Positions 1 through 9,456 are shown, numbered from the stretch's first letter. The stretch: 39,011 bases of DNA from Gallibacterium genomosp. 3 (GCF_001678475.1 NZ_JTJR01000049.1:1-39011), one strand, 5' to 3'. Translations and numbers: made by a program. Notes: generated by a model not told the origin, from the letters alone.

Positions 1-80
1 CACACAGATTGTCTGATTTAGTTGTTAAAGAACAAAAAACGACGCTTTCTTTTTCACTTCACACTGCAGCGTCGTTGCGG
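1..80 (-). other. rRNA operon leader with boxA antitermination site (16S gene off the left edge)
   Basis: On the minus strand the leader contains a boxA-like TGTTCTTTAACAAC (21-34) followed by ATCAGACAATCTGTGTG (1-17), nearly the same as the E. coli 16S leader as I remember it. Upstream of boxA is a hairpin with 9-base arms AACGACGCT (68-76) and AGCGTCGTT (38-46), placed where E. coli rrnB has its own hairpin between P2 and boxA. In known operons boxA loads the Nus antitermination complex, and this leader takes part in 16S processing. The mature 16S gene should start a little beyond position 1. Confidence 0.85.
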
Positions 81-86
81 AGGTGC

Positions 87-114
87 ATTATAGTGATTTA
101 AAAACTCCTTGCAA
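87..114 (-). promoter_or_regulatory. Ribosomal RNA operon promoter
   Basis: Read on the minus strand there is a TTGCAA -35 (109-114), a 16-base spacer and a perfect TATAAT -10 (87-92), followed by the GC-rich discriminator GCACCTCCG. A GC-rich discriminator after a strong -10 is typical of stringently controlled rRNA promoters; the E. coli rrnB P2 promoter continues similarly after its -10. The DNA just upstream (115-160) is rich in A and T tracts, as an UP element would be. The promoter points left out of the window. Its identity is supported by the leader sequence that follows it. Confidence 0.85.
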
Positions 115-194
115 GTGCTTTTTGCATAATTTTATAAAAAATTTATTAATTGCCTAATTTTTAGCTCTGAAAGATGAGTTTTTACTCTTTTTGT

Positions 195-992
195 TTATTC
201 AACGAGCAATTGTTGTAATACACCAAACCCCCATTCAGCAAACATTTTTTTTACGTTATCCTGATCTGGGAATGGTGCAGTGCAAAAAACAATTTGTTGT
301 TTTGATGACTGTGCTGGAAGATCAAATGGCAATAAAGATTGTACCCGCTTGGCGATTGCCTTTCCTGAATCAATAAAGAAACTTACTTGTGGTAAACAAG
401 CTTTTAATTCAGCTTTTAACAATGGGAAATGTGTACAACCTAATACTACCGTATCTAATTCATATTCATATCGCCATTCAGCAACTGCTCGCATCACAGC
501 GAAATGATCTGCTGGTTTACCATGTAATTTTTGTTCCGCAATCTGTACTAACTCTGTTGTACCCAATCGTTTTACTTCACAGCCTTGCGCATACTCGTTA
601 ATCAAATCATCAACATAAGATCTTTTTATTGTTCCTTTTGTTGCTAATAATCCAATCACTTTGGTATTTGTCTTTTGTGCCGCTGGTTTTATTGCTGGAA
701 CAGTGCCAACAATCGGACACGAAAAATGTTCTCGCATCGCTGGCAATACGATTGTACTTGCTGTATTGCAGGCAATGACTATTAAATCGAGTGGTTCAGT
801 TTCTGCAATTTTTTTACAAATTGCGACACAACGTTGTTCAATAAATGCTTCTGCTTTTTCAGAATAGGGGAAACACGCATTATCTAAACAGTATAAGTAA
901 TGGCATTGTGGTAATAGTGCTTTTACTTCTCGATAAACACTTAGACCACCTACACCAGAATCAAAAAATAAAATAGTTGGTATCTTTGCCAT
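195..992 (-). CDS. murI: Glutamate racemase MurI
   Basis: Cytoplasmic enzyme converting L-glutamate to D-glutamate for peptidoglycan precursors. The 265-residue protein has the family signatures: FFDSGVGGLSV near the N terminus with the conserved Asp at residue 11, the first catalytic Cys in ACNTAS (Cys75), and the second in GCTHFPLL (Cys186). Length is normal. The start ATG at 992 directly precedes the conserved N-terminal strand; no strong ribosome binding site is seen. The gene lies directly upstream of, and in the same direction as, the rRNA operon promoter at the left edge, the same arrangement as murI-rrnB in E. coli. Position 45 bases after ubiC suggests it may be read from the recG-ubiC side. 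Confidence 0.95.
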   Translation of the reverse strand: MAKIPTILFFDSGVGGLSVYREVKALLPQCHYLYCLDNACFPYSEKAEAFIEQRCVAICKKIAETEPLDLIVIACNTASTIVLPAMREHFSCPIVGTVPAIKPAAQKTNTKVIGLLATKGTIKRSYVDDLINEYAQGCEVKRLGTTELVQIAEQKLHGKPADHFAVMRAVAEWRYEYELDTVVLGCTHFPLLKAELKACLPQVSFFIDSGKAIAKRVQSLLPFDLPAQSSKQQIVFCTAPFPDQDNVKKMFAEWGFGVLQQLLVE

Positions 993-1037
993 AATAACAA
1001 GCGAATTGAAAGGAGTTTTGCTTTTTGGTTGGCGATC

Positions 1038-1538
1038 TTATGCCTTTCGCCAAAAATCATCAAGAAAAAGCTCACTAATAAAAAAAGGGCATTCCGCAAG
1101 CATTAGTGTCGAACGGCGGGCAAATCCTAGCTTACCTGTCTGCCACATTAATTGCGAACGAGTTATCGGTTGTTGAAAAAGCCACTCACCAATGGGTTGT
1201 TTCCCTAATTGTTGGATCTCTGTTGCATAAGATTGAAAGGTAGATGATGGTATTACTGTACGAGCAAAAATCCAAGGCTGCTCATCCCCAGATAGAATCA
1301 CTTCTCGTAACCAATATTCTGCTTCAGGAAAGTATTTTTCTGCATAAGGATGACTGTTATCCTTAATCCAACCTTCAAAAATTGGGGTAACAGTAAATCT
1401 CTCACATTGTTGCTTTAATGCTGCCGTAAGAGATCCAGTAATGGTAAGCCATCGCTGTTGTAATTTTGGCAGTTGATTAAAATCCTCTTGCCAAACTAAT
1501 TGCTGTAAATAATGACGATACTCTTGATAATTAAGCAT
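1038..1538 (-). CDS. ubiC: Chorismate pyruvate-lyase UbiC
   Basis: Predicted to remove pyruvate from chorismate to give 4-hydroxybenzoate, the first committed step of ubiquinone synthesis. The 166-residue length matches UbiC. Recognisable blocks are YWLREV (Arg78, equivalent to the substrate-binding Arg), the ARTVIP segment, the QPIGEWLF block, and the C-terminal ISELFL with Glu156. The start overlaps the 3' end of recG by 8 bases, so the two are probably translationally coupled. In E. coli ubiC sits with ubiA instead, so the location here is different. Overall similarity is moderate, but motif order and length support the call. Confidence 0.85.
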   Translation of the reverse strand: MLNYQEYRHYLQQLVWQEDFNQLPKLQQRWLTITGSLTAALKQQCERFTVTPIFEGWIKDNSHPYAEKYFPEAEYWLREVILSGDEQPWIFARTVIPSSTFQSYATEIQQLGKQPIGEWLFQQPITRSQLMWQTGKLGFARRSTLMLAECPFFISELFLDDFWRKA

Positions 1539-3615
1539 TAGAATATACGGTCCTTTGTTGTAACCAACGCTGAATTAATAAATTGATATTTGCCGAACGT
1601 TCGCTCATTAATTGATTAGCACAGCGTTGTACCGCAGGTAATAATCGCCGATCTCTCACTAAATTTGCGACTCTAAATTCTGCTGCACCTGTTTGTTTAA
1701 CCCCTAAAACTTCACCTGGTCCTCGAATTTCTAGATCTTTTTCGGCAATCGCAAAACCATCATTACTAGTACGCATAATCTCCAAACGTTGGCGAGAAAT
1801 TTTCCCTAATGGCGTTTTATAAAGTAATACACAAAATGACTCTACTTGTCCTCTACCAACTCGCCCGCGTAATTGGTGTAGTTGTGATAAGCCTAGTCTT
1901 TCTGCATTTTCAATAATCATCAAACTGGCATTTGGTACATCAACCCCAACTTCAATTACTGTCGTCGCCACTAAGACATCCATTTCTCCCGCTTTAAAAA
2001 TTGCCATTATTTCTTGTTTTTCCTGCGGTTTCATGCGTCCATGTACTAAACCAATCCGTAAACTAGGTAATGCTTTTTTCAGATCTTCTGCTAACGCTTC
2101 CGCTGCTTGTGCTTCTAATACCTCAGATTCATCAATCAATGTGCATACCCAATATACTTGTCGCTTATCTTTGGTACAGGCTCGATAAACACGTTGCACT
2201 AATTCATCTCGGCGCTCTTCAGCAATCGCCACTGTTTTTATTGGTGTGCGACCTGGTGGAAGTTCGTCAATAATTGAAATATCAAGATCCGCATATACTG
2301 TCATCGCTAATGTACGCGGTATTGGCGTTGCCGTCATAATTAATTGATGAGGAAAAACGCCCTCTTTTGCCCCTTTTTCCCGCAACATCAAGCGTTGCTC
2401 TACACCAAAACGGTGTTGTTCATCAATAATCACTAAAGACAACGAAGAAAACTCAACTTGTTCTTGAAACAGAGCATGCGTACCTATGACAACTTGTACT
2501 GCGCCAGTTTGAATCTGCGCTAACACCTGTTGCCGTTTTTTACCTTTCACTTTGCCGGCTAACCAACCCACTTGCATACCAAAAGGTGCCAACCATTGTG
2601 AGAAATTATTAAAATGCTGTTCGGCAAGAATTTCGGTTGGTGCCATAATCGCCACTTGTTGCTGATTATCCAATGCAACCAACGCTGCTAATACAGCAAC
2701 TAGCGTTTTCCCTGAACCAACATCACCTTGAATTAACCGCATCATTGGTTGTGATTTTTTTAAATCTTGTTCAATATCTGCTACAACACGTAATTGCGCA
2801 TTTGTAGGCTGGAAAGGTAATGTTTGTAGAAACTGTTGTTTAATATTAGTCTGATAACATAAAGGTTTAGCAAAATGTTGCTGCGCTTCCTGCTTACTTT
2901 GTCGCATTGCTAAATTATGAGCTAACAATTCCTCAAACGCCAAACGTGTTTGTGCTGGATGCTCGCCTTGCTCTAATACAGCAGCAAGTGTACCCGCAGG
3001 GGGCCGATGTAAAAATTGAATTGCAGTTTTAAGATCGTAACCACTTGGATTAAATACAGCAGGTAACAATTCTTGAACTTCTTTTTTAGCTAATAAAGCT
3101 AATGCTTGATCGGTTAATTTTCGCCATGAAGCCTGTTTTAAGCCCTCTGTTGAAGGGTAGATCGGTGTTAAATTCTCTTCCATAAGCAATGGTTCATTAT
3201 GTTTAACAATCCGATATTCAGGATGGTGCATTTCTGCCATAAACCGACCACGCCGTACTTCACCAAATGCTTTTACTCTTGCTCCTGGAGTAAAACTATT
3301 TTTCATACACGCATTAAAATTAAAAAAACGCAGCATAATTTTTGAACTGCCATCTGATAATGACACCACTAACATAGCACGTCTTGAAAATTGTACTTCA
3401 CAAGTCTGTACAATACCTTCGATCGTTGCATAACTATCTGGTCGTAAATCTTTTAAAGGCGTGATATGAGTACGATCTTCATAACGGAGAGGAAAGTGAA
3501 ATAAGAGATCTTGAACAGAACGAATTCCTAAGCGAGATAATCTTTCTGACATGGCTGCTCCCACGCCAGAAAGGACAGATAGAGGCAAATTATCTAATAA
3601 ATTTTCCGATTGCAT
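1531..3615 (-). CDS. recG: ATP-dependent DNA helicase RecG
   Basis: Branched-DNA helicase that remodels stalled replication forks and Holliday junctions. The 694-residue protein has an N-terminal wedge/OB region (about residues 1-200), Walker A GDVGSGKT at 297-304, the DEQH box at 398-401, TATPIPRTLAM (motif III region), and C-terminal helicase motifs including QLRGRVGRG. Length is close to the E. coli protein (693). The gene starts 5 bases after spoT ends. E. coli carries trmH between spoT and recG, and it is absent here. The end overlaps the start of ubiC. Confidence 0.97.
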   Translation of the reverse strand: MQSENLLDNLPLSVLSGVGAAMSERLSRLGIRSVQDLLFHFPLRYEDRTHITPLKDLRPDSYATIEGIVQTCEVQFSRRAMLVVSLSDGSSKIMLRFFNFNACMKNSFTPGARVKAFGEVRRGRFMAEMHHPEYRIVKHNEPLLMEENLTPIYPSTEGLKQASWRKLTDQALALLAKKEVQELLPAVFNPSGYDLKTAIQFLHRPPAGTLAAVLEQGEHPAQTRLAFEELLAHNLAMRQSKQEAQQHFAKPLCYQTNIKQQFLQTLPFQPTNAQLRVVADIEQDLKKSQPMMRLIQGDVGSGKTLVAVLAALVALDNQQQVAIMAPTEILAEQHFNNFSQWLAPFGMQVGWLAGKVKGKKRQQVLAQIQTGAVQVVIGTHALFQEQVEFSSLSLVIIDEQHRFGVEQRLMLREKGAKEGVFPHQLIMTATPIPRTLAMTVYADLDISIIDELPPGRTPIKTVAIAEERRDELVQRVYRACTKDKRQVYWVCTLIDESEVLEAQAAEALAEDLKKALPSLRIGLVHGRMKPQEKQEIMAIFKAGEMDVLVATTVIEVGVDVPNASLMIIENAERLGLSQLHQLRGRVGRGQVESFCVLLYKTPLGKISRQRLEIMRTSNDGFAIAEKDLEIRGPGEVLGVKQTGAAEFRVANLVRDRRLLPAVQRCANQLMSERSANINLLIQRWLQQRTVYSNA

Positions 3616-3620
3616 TCACT

Positions 3621-5759
3621 TTATTCATTAATATTTCGCAATACATCTACAACACCAGATACTGCATTAATTTTACGAATAATGGTTGCTAAGTGATTTT
3701 TATCTCGTGCAGTTAATACCACAAATACCTGATAAACACGCCCATCTCGCTCTTCAGTCCAAATACTTTGGATATTACTTCCTGCAGAAGTAATTACGGA
3801 AGTGAGATTAGCAAATGCACCGTGTTGATTTAACATCTCAATGCGTAATTCAGCTTCAAATTCAACACTGTTCTCACTCTTCTCCCATTCTACTGGCATA
3901 TAGTGATCTGCATTTTCATCACGGTGACGAATATTGGCACAGTATTCATGATGGATCACCAAACCTTTACCTGGGCTCACATAAGCCACAATTGGATCGC
4001 CAGGAATTGGATGACAACACTTAGCAAAATTAATCAATAGCCCTTCAACACCTTTGATTAATACTCCAGTATCTGTTTCATGGTAATTATTGTTGGTTGG
4101 ATCACCATCTGTGTCGATCTCTAATTTTTCGCCTAATAAACGGTGCGCAATCACGACACTAATTTGATTACCTAATCCAATCTCCGCTAATAAATCATCC
4201 AAAGATTGTAATTTTAATTCTGCCAATAAAGCAGCGAGTGTATTCGGATCAATATCGTCCAATTTCGCTGGTGATAATGCATGGAATAATTGACGTCTGC
4301 CTAAAATGATTGCTTCATCACGGCGTAATGATTTCAATGTTTGACGAATTTTCGCTCTGGCTTTTGCGGTTACCACAAAATTTAACCAAGTGGCACTAGG
4401 ACGAGCTGATGGTGCAGTAATAATTTCAACTGTTTGCCCTGATTGTAACGCCTGAGAAAGCGCATAAGGTTGACGATCTACTCTCGCCCCAATACAAGTT
4501 TGCCCTATATCGGTATGTACTGCATACGCAAAATCAACTGGCGTTGCTCCAGCAGGTAATTCAACAATACGACCTTTTGGCGTAAAGACATAAATTTCAT
4601 CTGGGAATAATTCAGATTTTACATTCTCAATAAACTCAAATGAATTTCCTGCACTTTGTTGCAATTCAATTAAGCTTTGTAACCAACGCTGTGCTCGAAT
4701 TTGTACTGTGGTACTGTCATTTTTCCCACCCTGTTTATAAATCCAATGAGCTGCAACTCCCATTTCAGCCATTTGATCCATATCTTCAGTACGGATTTGC
4801 ACTTCAACTGGCACACCATGTGGTCCAATCATTGAAGTATGTAACGATTGATAGCCATTGGCTTTAGGTACGGCAATATAATCTTTGACTCGTCCTGGAC
4901 GAGGTTTATATAAGCTGTGCATTTGTCCCAATACGCGATAACAAGTATCAACGTCTTGCACAATAGTGCGAAAAGCATAAATATCCATAATCGAATGAAA
5001 ACGTTGTTCTTTCATTTTCATTTTTTGATAAATTGAATAAAGGTGCTTTTCACGTCCAAAGACTCTCGCTTTAATCCCAACATCATCTAAGCGTCCTTTA
5101 ATCTCATCAGTAATACGCTGGATCATCTCTTTACGATTACCACGCGCATTTTGAATCACTTTCTGTAACACTTGATAACGATGTGGATGTAACGCCTCAA
5201 AACCAAGATCTTCCAATTCGTTCTTAATATGTTCAATCCCTAAGCGATGGGCTAACGGGCTATAAATTTCTAAGGTTTCTTTGGCGATACGGCGTCGTTT
5301 ATCTGGACGTAACGCTCCCAATGTACGCATATTATGAGTACGGTCAGCTAGCTTAATTAAAATAACACGAATATCTTGTGTCATTGCCAAAATCATTTTA
5401 CGGAAGTTTTCTGCTTCCGCTTCTTTACGAGTTCTAAATTTTAATTTATCTAATTTAGAAACCCCTTCTACGATTTCAGCAACACTTTTCCCAAACTCCG
5501 CTGTCAGTTCTTCTTCTGTGTAAGGTGTATCTTCAATTACATCATGTAATAACGCCGCCATCACGGCTTCATGATCTAAACGCATTTCCGCAATAATTGA
5601 AGCGACTGCAACTGGGTGGGTAATATAAGGTTCACCACTAGAACGAGTCTGCCCTTCGTGAGCATCACGTGCGATCACAAAGGCACGTTTAACCAACTCA
5701 ATTTGATCATCAGGCAAATAACTTTTAATGATAGTATGTAAACTTTCAAATAAATACAT
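3621..5759 (-). CDS. spoT: Bifunctional (p)ppGpp synthetase/hydrolase SpoT
   Basis: Controls the stringent-response alarmone (p)ppGpp. The 712-residue protein has the N-terminal HD hydrolase domain with YITHPV (His48), LLHDVIEDT (His72-Asp73, Glu76-Asp77), the synthetase-like domain with GYQSLH, a TGS domain starting around DEIYVFTPKGR, and a C-terminal ACT domain (roughly the last 75 residues). The intact HD motif argues for SpoT rather than RelA, whose hydrolase is dead. It lies between rpoZ (33 bases upstream) and recG (5 bases downstream) in a leftward cluster, as expected for this family of operons. Confidence 0.97.
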   Translation of the reverse strand: MYLFESLHTIIKSYLPDDQIELVKRAFVIARDAHEGQTRSSGEPYITHPVAVASIIAEMRLDHEAVMAALLHDVIEDTPYTEEELTAEFGKSVAEIVEGVSKLDKLKFRTRKEAEAENFRKMILAMTQDIRVILIKLADRTHNMRTLGALRPDKRRRIAKETLEIYSPLAHRLGIEHIKNELEDLGFEALHPHRYQVLQKVIQNARGNRKEMIQRITDEIKGRLDDVGIKARVFGREKHLYSIYQKMKMKEQRFHSIMDIYAFRTIVQDVDTCYRVLGQMHSLYKPRPGRVKDYIAVPKANGYQSLHTSMIGPHGVPVEVQIRTEDMDQMAEMGVAAHWIYKQGGKNDSTTVQIRAQRWLQSLIELQQSAGNSFEFIENVKSELFPDEIYVFTPKGRIVELPAGATPVDFAYAVHTDIGQTCIGARVDRQPYALSQALQSGQTVEIITAPSARPSATWLNFVVTAKARAKIRQTLKSLRRDEAIILGRRQLFHALSPAKLDDIDPNTLAALLAELKLQSLDDLLAEIGLGNQISVVIAHRLLGEKLEIDTDGDPTNNNYHETDTGVLIKGVEGLLINFAKCCHPIPGDPIVAYVSPGKGLVIHHEYCANIRHRDENADHYMPVEWEKSENSVEFEAELRIEMLNQHGAFANLTSVITSAGSNIQSIWTEERDGRVYQVFVVLTARDKNHLATIIRKINAVSGVVDVLRNINE

Positions 5760-5792
5760 AACTCGTTCTTCGGTAAAACAATTAAATTAAGA

Positions 5793-6065
5793 TTATTCCA
5801 CGTCAGCTAATAAAGAAACAGCTTGTAATTCTGCATGCTCTTGCTCTAAAGCATCGTGGCGTTCTTGTGCATCCATAATATCATTATTGATTAAACCTTC
5901 TTCGATTTCGCGTAATGCAATTACAGTTGGTTTATCATTTTCTTCTGGTACTAGTGGTTCGCGTACGTGCAATTGTAACTCTCTCGCACGACGTGCTGCG
6001 GTTAAAATTAAGTCAAAACGGTTACCAATTTTATCTACTGCATCTTGGACGGTTACACGTGCCAT
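5793..6065 (-). CDS. rpoZ: RNA polymerase omega subunit RpoZ
   Basis: Small subunit that helps assemble and stabilise RNA polymerase and contributes to a ppGpp site. The protein begins [19 protein letters not shown], the hallmark omega N terminus, and contains the [11 protein letters not shown] segment. I place the start at the ATG at 6065 (90 residues) because GGAGAG lies 5-10 bases upstream; a longer reading frame begins with a TTG at 6077 that overlaps this ribosome binding site. The C terminus is acidic, as usual. It sits between gmk and spoT. Confidence 0.95.
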   Translation of the reverse strand: MARVTVQDAVDKIGNRFDLILTAARRARELQLHVREPLVPEENDKPTVIALREIEEGLINNDIMDAQERHDALEQEHAELQAVSLLADVE

Positions 6066-6137
6066 AGTTCTCTCCAAAAAATTTATGTAAATTGTTCAAT
6101 AATTAATCAAGAAAAAAGGTTGAATATGATACTAGAG

Positions 6138-6767
6138 CTATTCTGTTTTCGCTAGTAGTTGCGACATTAATAATTGATGACGTTGTACTTGACGCCCAAC
6201 TTTTAATTTTTCTGCCTTCAAAATCACCTTAATTTCATTGAGCGCCTGATCAAAATCATCATTAATAATTAAATAATCATATTCATCATAATGACTCATT
6301 TCACTAATTGCTTTCTTCATACGACCCGCAATCACTTCTTCTGAATCTTGCCCTCTACCAATTAAACGACGTTCCAATTCTTGAATTGATGGAGGCAAAA
6401 TAAAGATGCTTTTTGCGCCAGGCACTTTCTTACGCACTTGTTGTGCGCCTTGCCAATCAATATCAAGAAATACATCAATTCCTTGTTTCAAAGAACGCTC
6501 AATCATTAATAATGAAGTACCATAATAATTTCCAAATACTTCAGCATATTCGAGAAACGCATCTTCCGCAATTAAACGTTCAAATTCAGCATGATCAACA
6601 AAGTAGTAATGCTTTCCGTCTTCTTCATTTGGTCGAGGCTTACGTGTAGTATGAGAAATAGATACCTGCATTTCATAACTAGGATGTTGTTGTAATAATG
6701 CAGAAATTAATGACGATTTTCCCGCTCCACTAGGTGCAGAAATAATATATAAATTCCCTAAAGGCAT
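6138..6767 (-). CDS. gmk: Guanylate kinase Gmk
   Basis: Phosphorylates GMP to GDP with ATP in purine nucleotide metabolism. The P-loop [10 protein letters not shown] lies about ten residues from the chosen start, followed by [11 protein letters not shown] (GMP binding), the [10 protein letters not shown] block and the lid region [13 protein letters not shown] chose the ATG at 6767 (209 residues, the normal family length) with AGAGAAG a few bases upstream. The reading frame is open 29 codons further up, to 6854, but those residues do not look like a guanylate kinase N terminus. First gene of gmk-rpoZ-spoT-recG. Confidence 0.95.
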   Translation of the reverse strand: MPLGNLYIISAPSGAGKSSLISALLQQHPSYEMQVSISHTTRKPRPNEEDGKHYYFVDHAEFERLIAEDAFLEYAEVFGNYYGTSLLMIERSLKQGIDVFLDIDWQGAQQVRKKVPGAKSIFILPPSIQELERRLIGRGQDSEEVIAGRMKKAISEMSHYDEYDYLIINDDFDQALNEIKVILKAEKLKVGRQVQRHQLLMSQLLAKTE

Positions 6768-6787
6768 AAATTCTTCTCTTGATACGT

Positions 6788-6813
6788 AAATAGTGGCTAT
6801 TCTATCACTATTT
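6788..6813. repeat. Inverted repeat in the gmk leader
   Basis: Two perfect 8-base arms, AAATAGTG and CACTATTT, are separated by 10 bases and end 20 bases before the gmk start codon. It could form a weak hairpin in the 5' leader or be a repressor operator. There is no U-tract, so a terminator is unlikely. No known regulator motif was recognised. Confidence 0.4.
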
Positions 6814-6854
6814 CTGCCTTGTAGGTTATCTTCTAGTAAAAATCTCTGTAACAA

Positions 6855-7484
6855 TTAAGTTACAGTTGGCATCACTTCCATGAAGAATGCTTTAATTCCA
6901 CTTAAAATATGATTTACTGCAATTGCTGCCAAAATTAATCCCATTACCCGACTAACAATCGCTGCCCCAGTTGTTCCAATTAAACGTTGAATACGATTTG
7001 CCGCTAACAATAATAAATAAGTAATTAATAATACTAACGCCATAATCGCAGCAGTCATAATTTGGTCAGTAAAACTAAAACGATGATTATCGGTTAATAA
7101 TACAATCGCCATCATTGCGCCAGGAGAAGCAATAGAAGGCACTGCTAATGGATAAACAGCTAATTCATTAATATTAGAAGATAAGCGCATTTCTTGTTCT
7201 GCTTTCCCTTCACTAAATACCATAGTGAGAGCAAATAATAATAAGACTAATCCACCCGCAACTTGGAAAGCTGTAAGCGGGATTTGCATTGCTTCTAATA
7301 AAAATTGTCCTGTGATGAGAAAGAAAAACAGAATTCCAGTGGCAATTAACACTGCATTTCTGGCTATTTTCTTACGATCTGTCGCAGATAGACCAATAGT
7401 TTTGGTAAGATAGACAGGGACAGAACCTATAGGATCGATAACTGCCCATAAAACAACAAATTGAACTAAAAAAGAATCAAACAT
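6855..7484 (-). CDS. MarC-family inner membrane protein (YhgN-like)
   Basis: A 209-residue, strongly hydrophobic protein with about six predicted membrane segments. The N terminus contains VVLWAVIDPIGSVPVYLTKT, the signature of the MarC/UPF0056 family, followed by PLAVPSIASPGAMMAIVLL, another conserved block. The function of this family is not settled; despite the name, a role in multiple drug resistance is not supported. It is divergent from yheS (55 bases between starts) and 87 bases upstream of gmk, so it may or may not be cotranscribed with gmk. Confidence 0.85.
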   Translation of the reverse strand: MFDSFLVQFVVLWAVIDPIGSVPVYLTKTIGLSATDRKKIARNAVLIATGILFFFLITGQFLLEAMQIPLTAFQVAGGLVLLLFALTMVFSEGKAEQEMRLSSNINELAVYPLAVPSIASPGAMMAIVLLTDNHRFSFTDQIMTAAIMALVLLITYLLLLAANRIQRLIGTTGAAIVSRVMGLILAAIAVNHILSGIKAFFMEVMPTVT

Positions 7485-7539
7485 TGAGCAATCCTAAAAA
7501 ATTCAAAAATAGTAAACTTAATCAAGAGCATACCTAAAA

Positions 7540-9444
7540 ATGTTAACTTTTACAAATTTAACACTCAAACGTGGTGTAACAACTTTACTTGAAAATTCAA
7601 ATGCTACTATTACGCCTGGACAAAAAGTCGGTTTAGTCGGTAAAAACGGCTGTGGAAAGTCTTCTTTATTCGCTTTAATCAAAGGCGAATTACTCCCAGA
7701 ACAGGGGGATGCAACCTACCCTAAAAATTGGGAAATTAGCTGGGTAAACCAAGAAACTCCAGCACTAGAAATTTCTGCACTAGACTATGCCATTCAAGGT
7801 GATCGTGAATATTGCCGTTTACAACAAGAACTTGAGCTCGCCAATCAACAGAATGATGGCTATCGCATTGCTAATTTACATACTCAACTAGATACCATTG
7901 ATGCCTGGACAATTCACGCCAGAGCATCCACATTATTGCATGGCTTAGGTTTTGAAGAATCGCAATTACAATTACCCGTAAAATCGTTTTCTGGTGGTTG
8001 GCGTATGCGTTTAAATCTTGCTCAGGCATTACTTTGTCGTTCTGATCTACTTTTATTAGATGAGCCAACCAACCACTTAGATCTTGATGCTGTCATTTGG
8101 TTAGAAAGTTGGCTAAAAAATTATCAGGGTACTCTATTATTGATCTCACACGATCGTGATTTTCTTGATCCTATCATCAATAAAGTTATTCATATTGAGC
8201 AACAGCAACTATTTGAATATACAGGTAATTATTCATCATTTGAAATTTTAAGGGCATCTAAGTTAGCACAACAAAACGCCTTATATCAGCAGCAGCAACA
8301 AAAAATCGCTCATTTACAAAAATTCATTGATCGCTTTAAAGCCAAGGCAACTAAAGCAAAACAAGCACAAAGTCGGATTAAAGCGTTAGAACGGATGGAA
8401 TTAATTGCCCCTGCACATATTGACAGCCCATTTTCGTTCCATTTTCCAGAACCAGAATTCCTGCCTAATCCATTACTCTCTATGGAAAAAGTTAGTGCAG
8501 GTTATGGCGATAAAACCATTTTACAACAAGTAAAATTAAATCTTGTTCCAGGTTCTCGCATTGGTTTACTCGGTAAAAATGGTGCTGGGAAATCTACATT
8601 AATCAAATTATTAGCTGGTGAACTTCCTCCACAAACAGGTACTATTCAATTAGCTAAAGGTGTACAACTTGGCTATTTTGCCCAACATCAATTAGATATT
8701 TTGCGTGCTGAAGAAAGCCCACTTTGGCATTTACAAAAATTAGCACCAACCAAAACCGAACAAGAATTACGTGATTATTTAGGTGGTTTTGCGTTCCATG
8801 GCGATAAAGTAAAACAGGCAATTGGTTCTTTTTCAGGTGGTGAAAAAGCACGTTTAGTATTGGCGTTAATTGTGTGGCAACGTCCTAACTTATTGTTACT
8901 CGATGAACCAACTAACCACCTTGATCTTGATATGCGCCAAGCCTTAACGGAAGCACTCATGGATTATGAGGGATCGTTAGTTGTGGTTTCACACGATCGC
9001 CATTTATTGCGTAATACAGTAAGTGAATTTTATTTAGTCCATGATCATAAAGTCGATAATTTTGATGGTGATCTAGAAGATTATCAAAAATGGTTACTTA
9101 GCTTAGAACCAACAGACAATACAGCCTCTAATAACCAAGCACCAACAAAAGAGAACGAGTTTTTACAACGTAAAGAGCAAAAACGTCGAGAAGCAGAATT
9201 GCGCGAGCAAACTGCTCCACTACGCAAAGAAATTCAAAAGTTAGAAAAACAGCTAGAACAACTTTCTACTGAACTTGCAATAATTGAAGAGCGTTTAGCT
9301 GATAATGATCTCTATTTGAGTGAGAATAAGGATCAACTTACACAGCTTCTTACTCAACAAGCTTCGCTGAAAAAAGAACTAGAAGTTGTGGAATCTAGCT
9401 GGTTAGAAAAACAAGAAGAATTGGAAATGTGGCAAATAAATTAA
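7540..9444 (+). CDS. yheS: ABC-F family ATPase YheS
   Basis: Soluble tandem ABC ATPase of the ABC-F group, whose members act on the ribosome. Each half has a Walker A (GLVGKNGCGKSS and GLLGKNGAGKST), an ABC signature (SGGWRMRLN and SGGEKARLV) and Walker B with DEPTNHLDLD. No membrane segments are present. The linker between the halves contains KATKAKQAQSRIK, typical of the P-site tRNA interaction motif region. The C terminus (about residues 540-634) is a charged coiled coil. The 634-residue length and the sequence along its whole length match E. coli YheS better than Uup or EttA. It is transcribed alone, convergent with tsaD. Confidence 0.93.
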   Translation: MLTFTNLTLKRGVTTLLENSNATITPGQKVGLVGKNGCGKSSLFALIKGELLPEQGDATYPKNWEISWVNQETPALEISALDYAIQGDREYCRLQQELELANQQNDGYRIANLHTQLDTIDAWTIHARASTLLHGLGFEESQLQLPVKSFSGGWRMRLNLAQALLCRSDLLLLDEPTNHLDLDAVIWLESWLKNYQGTLLLISHDRDFLDPIINKVIHIEQQQLFEYTGNYSSFEILRASKLAQQNALYQQQQQKIAHLQKFIDRFKAKATKAKQAQSRIKALERMELIAPAHIDSPFSFHFPEPEFLPNPLLSMEKVSAGYGDKTILQQVKLNLVPGSRIGLLGKNGAGKSTLIKLLAGELPPQTGTIQLAKGVQLGYFAQHQLDILRAEESPLWHLQKLAPTKTEQELRDYLGGFAFHGDKVKQAIGSFSGGEKARLVLALIVWQRPNLLLLDEPTNHLDLDMRQALTEALMDYEGSLVVVSHDRHLLRNTVSEFYLVHDHKVDNFDGDLEDYQKWLLSLEPTDNTASNNQAPTKENEFLQRKEQKRREAELREQTAPLRKEIQKLEKQLEQLSTELAIIEERLADNDLYLSENKDQLTQLLTQQASLKKELEVVESSWLEKQEELEMWQIN

Positions 9445-9456
9445 ATGATAATGATC

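Noticed and set aside
6768-6854. A 29-residue N-terminal extension of Gmk
   Set aside because: Guanylate kinases begin about ten residues before the P-loop; the internal ATG gives the usual 209 residues and has a ribosome binding site.
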